Below, piece after piece: positions 1-5,104 of a stretch of 6,025 bases of DNA. The notes under the pieces were generated by a model. The model did not search any database, had not been told where the DNA came from, and worked only from the letters and a program-made list of their open reading frames with translations. Origin of the DNA: an uncultured Clostridia bacterium (GTDB lineage Bacteria; Bacillota; Clostridia; Christensenellales; Aristaeellaceae). The stretch lies in contig CAKTTL010000137.1 in assembly GCA_934615235.1 (NCBI GenBank), positions 1 through 6,025 of the forward strand, read 5' to 3'. Made by a program: the position numbers and the translations under genes. Within the stretch, counting starts at the first letter, position 1. The number at the start of each line of letters is the position of its first letter.

Positions 1-118
1 GCGTTACTGGGCCTGTCTTGATCCGGATACTTTCCTGCGGATCCTTTGGGGCTGATTCTTAAATGCTGTTGCCCTGGGGCGAATACAAAAAAAGCTGGTA
101 TTTCCTGCGCGCGTGTGG
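1..118. other. Unassigned left edge
   Basis: No gene is supported here. On the + strand, one frame is open from base 2 to a stop at 53-55 and another from base 3 to a stop at 60-62, so the tail of an upstream gene could end here, but neither short peptide is recognisable. A loose inverted repeat (20-25 with 38-43) has a 12 nt loop and no T run, so I do not call a terminator. The right part runs into the promoter of the next gene. Confidence 0.25.
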
Positions 119-124
119 TATAAT
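96..124 (+). promoter_or_regulatory. Extended -10 promoter for peptidase-efp unit
   Basis: A perfect TATAAT lies at 119-124, preceded by TGG at 116-118, which makes an extended -10 element. The -35 position (about 96-101, TGGTAT) is a poor match, so the extended -10 probably carries recognition. Transcription would begin near 131, leaving a short untranslated leader before the ATG at 160. This is the only good promoter seen upstream of the first three genes. Confidence 0.65.
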
Positions 125-141
125 ACATCGGATTATTGTTC

Positions 142-150
142 AGGAAGGGG
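142..150 (+). promoter_or_regulatory. RBS fixing the peptidase start
   Basis: The purine-rich AGGAAGGGG ends 9 nt before the ATG at 160. It lies inside the longer frame that opens with TTG at 136, so it argues for ATG 160 as the true start. A TTG at 154 is only 3 nt from the motif and therefore less likely. Confidence 0.7.
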
Positions 151-159
151 TCTTTGCAA

Positions 160-1227
160 ATGCAAAACAGGCGCTCGGAAGCGCTTTTGCGCGCGCTGTC
201 CCAGCAGAACGCGCAGGGCGCGGTGCTTGCCAGACCTTCGAACATCCGCTGGCTGAGCGGTTTCACGGGCGAAGGCCTGCTCGTTGTGACCGGAAAAGGC
301 CTGACGGTGGTGACTGATTTCCGCTACGTTGAAGCGGCGGAAAAACAGGCGCCCGGCTGCGAGGTCAGGAGCATTTCGGCGGGTGTGTCGCATGAGAAGA
401 TTGCGGCGGAAGTCCTGGCGGATGCGGGCGTGGAGACGGCTGCGTTCGAGGACGATATCGTCACCGTGCGCTCGATGCGCGGGCTGACGGGCGCGAACGA
501 GGCGATTCATTACGAGCCCTTCGTCACGCGGCCGGAGAAGCTTCGCGCGGTCAAGGACGAGGACGAAATCGCGACCATCGAAGAAGCGTGCGCAATTTCC
601 TGCAAGGCGTTTGAGCGGATTCTGGGAAAGATCCGGCCGGGCGTGACGGAGCGGGAAATCGCCTTCGCGCTGGAAAACGAATTCCGCGCGCTCGGGGGCG
701 AGGGCATCGCTTTCGATACGATCGTCGCGGCGGGCGAGAACGGATCGCTGCCGCACGCCGTTCCGGGCGATCGGGTGATTGAAAACGGCATGATGGTCAC
801 GATGGACTTTGGCGCGCGCCTGCGCGGCTATTGCTCCGATATGACCCGCACGGTCGCGGTGGGCAAAATCTCCGACGATCAGCGGCGCGTGTACGACGCG
901 GTGCTGGAAGCGCATCTGCGCGCGATGGAGGCGATCAAGCCCGGCGCGGTCGGCAAGGACGTGGATGCGGTGGCGCGCAATTATCTGCGCGAATGCGGCT
1001 GGGACTTCGGCCACAGCCTCGGCCATGGCGTCGGCCTGGACATCCATGAGGAACCGCGGCTTTCCATGCGCAGCGACGACGTGCTGGAGCCGGGCAATGT
1101 TGTGACGGACGAACCGGGCGTTTATCTGCCCGGAAAGTGCGGATGCCGAATCGAAGATTCGGTATTGGTAACCAGGGACGGATGCCGGAGCCTTACGCCG
1201 GCAGCCAAAGAACTCATCATACTGTAA
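160..1227 (+). CDS. M24B Xaa-Pro peptidase (aminopeptidase P/prolidase-like)
   Basis: A cytosolic dinuclear-metal peptidase of 355 aa that removes residues from, or splits, peptides with proline in second position. Residues 1 to about 130 form a creatinase-type N-terminal domain, and about 132-350 form the pita-bread catalytic domain. The expected catalytic set is visible: His199 in PHAVPG, metal ligands Asp216 (MDFG), Asp227 (SDMTR), His289 (GHGVGL), Glu318 (EPGVY) and Glu332 (RIEDS), plus His296 in the IHEEP segment. Length matches the Firmicutes YqhT type (about 350 aa). I chose ATG 160 for its RBS; an in-frame TTG at 136 would add eight residues. efp follows after 15 nt, the arrangement known from Bacillus and many Clostridia, so the two are probably co-transcribed. 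Family and fold are certain. Whether it acts as an aminopeptidase P or a dipeptidase cannot be told from the sequence. Confidence 0.95.
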   Translation: MQNRRSEALLRALSQQNAQGAVLARPSNIRWLSGFTGEGLLVVTGKGLTVVTDFRYVEAAEKQAPGCEVRSISAGVSHEKIAAEVLADAGVETAAFEDDIVTVRSMRGLTGANEAIHYEPFVTRPEKLRAVKDEDEIATIEEACAISCKAFERILGKIRPGVTEREIAFALENEFRALGGEGIAFDTIVAAGENGSLPHAVPGDRVIENGMMVTMDFGARLRGYCSDMTRTVAVGKISDDQRRVYDAVLEAHLRAMEAIKPGAVGKDVDAVARNYLRECGWDFGHSLGHGVGLDIHEEPRLSMRSDDVLEPGNVVTDEPGVYLPGKCGCRIEDSVLVTRDGCRSLTPAAKELIIL

Positions 1228-1229
1228 AC

Positions 1230-1236
1230 GGAGGGG
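1230..1236 (+). promoter_or_regulatory. RBS fixing the GTG start of efp
   Basis: GGAGGGG lies just after the peptidase stop codon and ends 6 nt before GTG 1243. No in-frame ATG competes, and the resulting N-terminus (MITAGEFRKG) matches EF-P proteins, so the GTG start is well supported. Confidence 0.8.
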
Positions 1237-1242
1237 AATTGA

Positions 1243-1800
1243 GTGATTACTGCCGGTGAATTTCGCAAGGGTGTGACTATCGAACTCGATAACAGCGTCT
1301 GGAATATCGTGGATTTCCAGCACGTCAAGCCCGGTAAGGGCGCGGCGTTTGTCCGTACCCGCATCAAGAACGTCATCACGGGCGCGGTGCTTGAGCGCAC
1401 CTTCAACCCGACCGACAAGATGCCCCGCGCGATTGTCGAAACCAAGGAAATGCAGTACCTCTACGGCGACGGCGACCTGTACTACTTCATGGATACCGAA
1501 ACCTTCGAGCAGCTGCCCATCAACAAGGATCAGGTTGAAGACATGATCCACTACGTCAAGGAAAACGATATCGTGACCGTCCGCTTCTTTAAGGGCGCGC
1601 CGTTCGCGGTGGAACCGGCCAACTTCGTCGAGATGGAAATCACCGAGACCGAGCCCGGCTTCAAGGGCGATACCGCTTCCAACACTACCAAGCCCGCCAC
1701 GACCGAAACCGGCCTGACGGTCAACGTGCCGCTGTTCATCAACATCGGCGACCATATCCGCATCGACACCCGCACCGGCGAATACATGGAGCGCCTGTAA
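1243..1800 (+). CDS. efp: Translation elongation factor P
   Basis: EF-P (185 aa) binds between the ribosomal P and E sites and relieves stalling at consecutive prolines. All three domains are present: a KOW-like N-terminal domain (about 1-63), a central OB domain (about 66-127) and a C-terminal OB domain (about 130-185). The N-terminal loop HVKPGKGAAF places the tip lysine at Lys32, the residue modified with 5-aminopentanol in Bacillus subtilis. It is not an arginine, so an EarP-type rhamnosylation system is not expected. The EF-P signature K-x-A-x4-G-x2-V-x-V-P-x2-I-x2-G is intact near 149-168. The protein is full length with a GTG start. It sits between the Xaa-Pro peptidase and an acidic zinc-ribbon gene in an apparent operon. 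No modification enzyme is encoded in the window. Confidence 0.98.
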   Translation: MITAGEFRKGVTIELDNSVWNIVDFQHVKPGKGAAFVRTRIKNVITGAVLERTFNPTDKMPRAIVETKEMQYLYGDGDLYYFMDTETFEQLPINKDQVEDMIHYVKENDIVTVRFFKGAPFAVEPANFVEMEITETEPGFKGDTASNTTKPATTETGLTVNVPLFINIGDHIRIDTRTGEYMERL

Positions 1801-1843
1801 GCGGAGAATCCTGAACGCCTCGAACGCAAGGAGGGAGAAAATT

Positions 1844-2257
1844 ATGAGCAAAATTTCTGATCGCGTCTCTTATCTGCAGGGCCTGGCCGAGGGCATGGAA
1901 ATTGACCTCGAAAGCAAGACCGGCCGCATCCTCAAGGCGATGATCGACGTGCTCGGCGACGTTGCCGCGGAAATGCAGCGCCTCGAAGACGAGCAGAACG
2001 ACCTGGACGAATACGTCGGCAGCATCGACGACGATCTGGCCGAGGTTGAGGAAATCGTCTTTGAAGACGATGACGACGAGGATGAGGACGAGGAAGACGA
2101 AGACGACGATCTGATCGAATGCGAGTGCCCGCATTGCGGCAACACCATCTATTTCGACGCCGAAGCCTTTGATCTGGCCGAGGATCATAATTGCCCCGAA
2201 TGCGGCAAGCCGCTGTTCGACGAAGACGACGGCGACGAGAATAAGGACGACGAATAA
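1844..2257 (+). CDS. Acidic zinc-ribbon protein, CD1247-like
   Basis: A 137 aa protein of unknown function. Residues 1-70 form a predicted helical or coiled-coil domain beginning ISDRVSYLQGLAEG, which I recognise from memory as the clostridial CD1247 N-terminal domain, often encoded beside efp. Residues 74-89 are sixteen consecutive Asp/Glu. Next comes a zinc-ribbon-like pair, CPHCG (Cys95, Cys98) and CPECG (Cys117, Cys120), with an extra Cys93, and then another acidic tail. The ATG is 8 nt downstream of a very strong AAGGAGGG (1828-1835), suggesting high expression. It lies 43 nt after efp with no terminator between, so the two are probably co-transcribed. The ribbon could mediate nucleic-acid or protein contact, but no enzymatic motif is seen. 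The gene is certain; the role is unknown. Confidence 0.9.
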   Translation: MSKISDRVSYLQGLAEGMEIDLESKTGRILKAMIDVLGDVAAEMQRLEDEQNDLDEYVGSIDDDLAEVEEIVFEDDDDEDEDEEDEDDDLIECECPHCGNTIYFDAEAFDLAEDHNCPECGKPLFDEDDGDENKDDE

Positions 2258-2268
2258 AAAACATGGCT

Positions 2269-2304
2269 CGGGGCTCTCCGGCGCGTCCGGCGGGCCCCGC
2301 TTTT
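2269..2304 (+). terminator. Probable intrinsic terminator after the efp unit
   Basis: CGGGGC (2269-2274) pairs with GCCCCG (2294-2299). An inner CCGG/CCGG stem (2278-2281 with 2287-2290) closes a 5 nt loop, and TTTT follows at 2301-2304. The stem is very GC-rich but the T run is short, so termination may be partial, with some read-through into the ECF/coaX genes. Confidence 0.6.
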
Positions 2305-2310
2305 CAAACG

Positions 2311-2350
2311 CCGGCATTTTTGCCGGGCATATCTGAAATTTTTTCAGATA
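2311..2350 (+). other. Two tandem hairpins in the leader of the ECF gene
   Basis: The first hairpin is CCGGCA (2311-2316) pairing with TGCCGG (2321-2326) around a TTTT loop. Only 3 nt later, 2330-2338 pairs perfectly with 2342-2350 (9 bp, TATCTGAAA arm) around a 3 nt T loop. Neither is followed by a T run in either direction, so they are not standard terminators. A further 6 bp hairpin (2376-2381 with 2389-2394, 7 nt loop) lies downstream, before the RBS at 2422-2425. They may be leader-RNA structure or incidental palindromes. I recognise no known riboswitch and see no clear promoter in 2258-2432. Confidence 0.45.
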
Positions 2351-2432
2351 CGCCCTAAGAGAAGCTGGACAAAAAACGGAAAAGAGGATTCCGTCGGGTA
2401 TCGCACGAGGCGAACCTGAACGGAGAAATATT

Positions 2433-3026
2433 ATGAGAAACGAAAAGCTGTTCAAGCAGGTTTTAACCGCGCTTTTTGTGGCGCTGACGCTCATGCTCGG
2501 CCTGACCCCGCTGGGACTGATCCCGCTGGGGCCGATTAACCTGACCATTCTGCATATTCCGGTAATTATCGGCACAATTTTTCTCGGCCTGCGCGCGGGG
2601 CTGGTGCTCGGCGCGTGTTTCGGCGTCGCGAGCACAATGGCGGCGTTCGGCGTTTCGCTGGGCGCGGCGCAGTCCGGGCTGGCGCTGCTGGTGGTAACGG
2701 CGAACCCGTTCCTGGCCGTGTGCATGTGCATGATTCCCCGTCTGCTCATTCCAGTGACGACGCATCTGGTTTACCGCGCTCTGCGCGGCAAAGGCGAAAA
2801 GCGCGCGATCGCCTGCGCGGCGGTCGCGGGCTCGCTGACGAACACGGTGCTGTATCTGGGCATCATGTATCTGCTTTTTGTCACGCTCCATCTGGACGTA
2901 CAGCGTTGGATGAACGCGATTCTGACGGCGACGGCGCTTGTGGGCGCGTTCGGCGAGGCGCCCGTTGCGGCGCTGATTGCGATGCCCGTCACGATCGCTT
3001 TGAATAAACAGAAAAAAGCAAAATAA
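2433..3026 (+). CDS. ECF transporter S component, probably pantothenate-type
   Basis: A 197 aa integral membrane substrate-binding subunit of an energy-coupling factor vitamin importer. About six hydrophobic helices are visible (roughly 8-30, 35-50, 53-75, 82-110, 126-152, 161-190), with a basic C-terminus (NKQKKAK). The first helix has Ala13-x3-Ala17, matching the AxxxA motif through which S components contact EcfT. The LHIPVIIGTIFLG segment is typical of the ECF S family. No EcfA or EcfT gene is present, so it would share an energising module encoded elsewhere (group II). The substrate is inferred only from coaX 21 nt downstream: pantothenate (PanT) or a related CoA precursor is likely, but another vitamin is possible. 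GGAG at 2422-2425 ends 7 nt before the ATG. The preceding leader is unusually structured. Confidence 0.85.
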   Translation: MRNEKLFKQVLTALFVALTLMLGLTPLGLIPLGPINLTILHIPVIIGTIFLGLRAGLVLGACFGVASTMAAFGVSLGAAQSGLALLVVTANPFLAVCMCMIPRLLIPVTTHLVYRALRGKGEKRAIACAAVAGSLTNTVLYLGIMYLLFVTLHLDVQRWMNAILTATALVGAFGEAPVAALIAMPVTIALNKQKKAK

Positions 3027-3047
3027 TAAAACGGCAGGATAAAATCA

Positions 3048-3815
3048 ATGATCCTTACGCTTGATATCGGCAACACCAACATCAAAAGCGCCGTCTTCGA
3101 CGGAAACAACATGGTCAAATACTGGCGGCTGAAAACCGACGGCGCCGCCACCAGCGACGAGCTGGGCATCCACATGCTCGCCCTTTTGCAAAACGGCGGC
3201 CTGACGCCCGAGTGCATCGACGGCATCATCATGTCGTCCGTCGTGCCGACGATCAATTTCACCGTCGACCATATGTGCCGCGATTATCTCGGCCGCGCGC
3301 CGATTCAGATCGGCCCCGGCGTGAAAACGGGCATCAACATCCGCTACGAGAACCCGCGCGAGCTGGGCGGAGACCGCATCGCCAACGCCGTCGCGTGCTA
3401 CGCGTTCTACGGCGGGCCGTCGATTTTCATCGATTTCGGCACGGCGACGACGTTCGGCGTGCTCAGCGGGAAGGGCGATTTTCTTGGCGGCGCGATTTGC
3501 CCCGGCATCAAGATTTCGACGGAAGCGCTCGTTTCCGGCGCGGCGAAGCTGCCGCGCGTGGAGCTGGTGCGCCCCGAAACGGTTATCGGCCGCAATACGG
3601 TGACGAACATGCAGTCCGGCATCTATTACGGCTACATCGGCCTGGTGGAAAACATTGTGCGCAAGATGAAGGAAGAGCTGGGCCGCGAGGACGTGAAGGT
3701 GGTCGCGACGGGCGGCCTGTCCCGCCTGCTCGCGCCCGATACGCACGCCATCGACGTGTTCGACGGCCTGCTCACGCTCAAGGGACTCCGGCTCATTTAC
3801 GAGCGAAATTTATAA
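3048..3815 (+). CDS. coaX: Type III pantothenate kinase
   Basis: CoaX (255 aa) phosphorylates pantothenate to 4'-phosphopantothenate with ATP, the first step of coenzyme A synthesis. Unlike the type I enzyme it is generally insensitive to CoA feedback and needs a monovalent cation. It has the ASKHA fold. The phosphate loop DIGNTN is at 6-11. GGDR (107-110) supplies the catalytic Asp109, with Gly108 where most homologues have Ala (GADR). DFGTATT (129-135) is the second phosphate motif and includes the cation-binding region. GGAICPGI (147-154) and ATGG (220-223) are also present. Length is normal for the family. The ATG is preceded by a modest AGGA (3036-3039). The ECF S component ends 21 nt upstream, so uptake and phosphorylation are probably coupled in one transcript. 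Confidence 0.97.
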   Translation: MILTLDIGNTNIKSAVFDGNNMVKYWRLKTDGAATSDELGIHMLALLQNGGLTPECIDGIIMSSVVPTINFTVDHMCRDYLGRAPIQIGPGVKTGINIRYENPRELGGDRIANAVACYAFYGGPSIFIDFGTATTFGVLSGKGDFLGGAICPGIKISTEALVSGAAKLPRVELVRPETVIGRNTVTNMQSGIYYGYIGLVENIVRKMKEELGREDVKVVATGGLSRLLAPDTHAIDVFDGLLTLKGLRLIYERNL

Positions 3816-3828
3816 TCAGTTGACACAA

Positions 3829-3834
3829 GGAGGG
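3829..3834 (+). promoter_or_regulatory. RBS fixing the cupin start
   Basis: GGAGGG, part of AAGGAGGG, ends 6 nt before the ATG at 3841. The frame opens further upstream with TTG 3820, but that codon precedes the RBS and would translate through it, so ATG 3841 is preferred. Confidence 0.8.
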
Positions 3835-3840
3835 TACACT

Positions 3841-4185
3841 ATGATCCGCAGGAGCGAAGAACATCCCGTTGAAGAACGTCTCAAAATGCGCGACGGGAAC
3901 GGCGTGGTGGAAGTGGTAAGCCTTGAAAAGGAGCTGCTTCCGGAAAAATGCAGGCTCTTCGGGCTGATCCGGCTTAAGCCGGGCTGCTCCATCGGCGAGC
4001 ACGAGCACGTGGGCGAGGCGGAAATGTTCTACTTCGTCAGCGGCGAGGGCACCGTGACCGACGATGGAAAGCGCGTCGCCGTCAAGGCGGGCGATTCGAT
4101 GACGACTCCCAGCGGCCACAGCCACAGCGTGGAGAACACCGGCAGCGAGGATCTGCTCCTCGTCGCGGCGATCGTCAAGAACTGA
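3841..4185 (+). CDS. Single-domain cupin protein
   Basis: A 114 aa small beta-barrel cupin. Motif 1 is intact: Gly48, then His54-x-His56 and Glu61, followed by a conserved Gly-rich turn (SGEG, 67-70). Motif 2 is also intact: Gly84, Pro90-x-Gly92, His95 and Asn99. The three His and one Glu form the usual divalent-metal site. The family includes dioxygenases, isomerases and simple ligand-binding proteins, and nothing in the sequence identifies the ligand. It begins 25 nt after coaX with a strong RBS and no promoter or terminator between, so it is probably in the same transcript. Co-location with CoA genes does not establish a role in that pathway. There is no signal peptide, so it is cytosolic. 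Confidence 0.93.
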   Translation: MIRRSEEHPVEERLKMRDGNGVVEVVSLEKELLPEKCRLFGLIRLKPGCSIGEHEHVGEAEMFYFVSGEGTVTDDGKRVAVKAGDSMTTPSGHSHSVENTGSEDLLLVAAIVKN

Positions 4186-4192
4186 CGGGCGT

Positions 4193-4237
4193 TTTTCCGC
4201 GCCCTGCGCGGGAAATAAATTGCGCGGCTTTGCGCAA
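4193..4237 (+). other. Inverted repeats ahead of the DUF5685 gene
   Basis: A 10 bp stem with one G-U pair joins 4193-4202 and 4206-4215 around a 3 nt loop. A second stem joins TTGCGC (4220-4225) and GCGCAA (4232-4237). The first has T's on its 5' side and A's on its 3' side, the reverse of a terminator, so I do not call termination here. The 67 nt gap holds nothing else except the RBS. Confidence 0.35.
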
Positions 4238-4240
4238 AAA

Positions 4241-4246
4241 AGGAGG
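4241..4246 (+). promoter_or_regulatory. RBS fixing the GTG start of the DUF5685 gene
   Basis: AGGAGG ends 6 nt before GTG 4253. The frame opens earlier, at TTG 4220, but that has no RBS. Starting at GTG gives MFGYV, the N-terminus I know for this family. Confidence 0.8.
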
Positions 4247-4252
4247 CGCGGC

Positions 4253-5104
4253 GTGTTCGGATACGTGATCGTCAACGAGCGGCAGCTTAGCGAAGACGAG
4301 CATCGCAGGATGCGCGCGTTTTACTGCGGCGTCTGCCGCGCGCTGAAAAAACGCTACGGCCTGTCCGGGCAGATGACGCTCAGCTTTGACATGGCGTTTC
4401 TGGCGATGCTGCTTTCCTCGCTTTACGAGCCGGAAACGGCGGAAACCGAGGGGCGCTGCGCGGTGCACCCGAAGGAGAAGCATCTTTTCTTCTCCAACGA
4501 GTGGATCGATTACGCCGCCGATATGGACGTGGCGCTGTTTTATTTCAAATGCCTCGACAGCTGGCAGGACGAAAAAAGCCTGCCGGCCCGGAGCATGGAG
4601 CGCATGCTCAAAAAGGGGTATGAGCGTGTGAAAGAGCGCTGGCCGCGCCAGTGCGAAACGATCCGGCGTGAAACGGAAGCGCAGGCCCGGCTGGAAAAAG
4701 CGGGCTGCGCCGATCTGGACGCGCTGTGCGCGCCGACCGGCGAAATGCTGGCCGAAATATTCGCCTGCAGGGACGACCGCTGGGCGGACGCGCTGCGGCG
4801 CATGGCGAAGGCGCTCGGCGCGTTTATCTACCTGATGGACGCATACGAGGACATGGACAAGGACGCGCGCAGCGGCGCGTTTAACCCGCTTCTTGCCCGG
4901 CGGGACGAGCCGGGCTTTGAAGACGGCGTGCGCGATACGCTGACGATGATGGCGGCCGAATGCGCGGCGGCGTTTGAAACGCTGCCGCTGGAGAGCGATT
5001 TGGGAATTTTGCGCAACACACTTTATTCGGGAATCTGGACAAAATACGAAGGCATCCGCCAGAAAAAAGCCAAGGCGGGGAAGGAGAAGCTGGATGATCA
5101 CTGA
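4253..5104 (+). CDS. DUF5685 family protein
   Basis: A 283 aa, mostly helical, cytosolic-looking protein of unknown function, recognised as DUF5685 by its MFGYV start and the YCGVCRALKKRYG block (24-36; Cys25 and Cys28), followed by a hydrophobic helix (SFDMAFLAMLLSSLY, 44-58). Two Asp-rich motifs stand out: DSWQDE (102-107) and DAYEDMDKD (196-204). Their DxxxD spacing, and the ARSGAFNPL that follows the second, recall squalene/phytoene synthases; this is an inference. There are nine Cys in all and no signal peptide. The start is GTG with a strong RBS. The 3' end overlaps the J-domain gene by 11 nt, implying translational coupling and probably a shared function. DUF5685 beside a J-domain gene fits my memory of clostridial genomes. 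Family call is fairly sure; function is unknown. Confidence 0.85.
   Translation: MFGYVIVNERQLSEDEHRRMRAFYCGVCRALKKRYGLSGQMTLSFDMAFLAMLLSSLYEPETAETEGRCAVHPKEKHLFFSNEWIDYAADMDVALFYFKCLDSWQDEKSLPARSMERMLKKGYERVKERWPRQCETIRRETEAQARLEKAGCADLDALCAPTGEMLAEIFACRDDRWADALRRMAKALGAFIYLMDAYEDMDKDARSGAFNPLLARRDEPGFEDGVRDTLTMMAAECAAAFETLPLESDLGILRNTLYSGIWTKYEGIRQKKAKAGKEKLDDH
5081..5086 (+). promoter_or_regulatory. RBS fixing the J-domain protein start
   Basis: AAGGAG lies within the end of the DUF5685 gene and ends 7 nt before ATG 5094. The frame is open further upstream (ATG 4974), but the J-domain begins directly after ATG 5094 (MITDPYSVLG), so the longer start is an overlap artefact. Confidence 0.8.

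Noticed and set aside
133..1851. Long minus-strand open frame of 572 codons across the peptidase and efp genes
   Set aside because: It lies opposite two unmistakable genes, its translation is His/Arg/Ala-rich with no recognisable domain, and GC-rich codon use produces such shadows.
1739..2749. Minus-strand open frame of 336 codons across the efp end, CD1247-like gene and ECF gene
   Set aside because: It spans a terminator and several real genes, has no supported start, and its Val/Phe-rich stretch is the complement of the acidic codons.
3811..3825. TATAAT at 3811-3816 and TTGACA at 3820-3825 between coaX and the cupin gene
   Set aside because: The order is wrong for one promoter. The TATAAT has no -35 at 16-18 nt and overlaps the coaX stop, and the TTGACA has no -10 at the right distance.
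4193..4215. Hairpin after the cupin gene as a terminator
   Set aside because: The stem is followed by A-rich rather than T-rich sequence, with T's on the 5' side, which is the wrong polarity on both strands.
4974..5093. N-terminal extension of the J-domain protein from ATG 4974
   Set aside because: The 40 extra residues are the out-of-frame reading of the DUF5685 gene. The J-domain starts right after ATG 5094, which has its own RBS.
4175..5101. Minus-strand open frame of 308 codons opposite the DUF5685 gene
   Set aside because: It is antisense to a gene with family motifs and a strong RBS, and its translation is low-complexity Arg/Ala/His.
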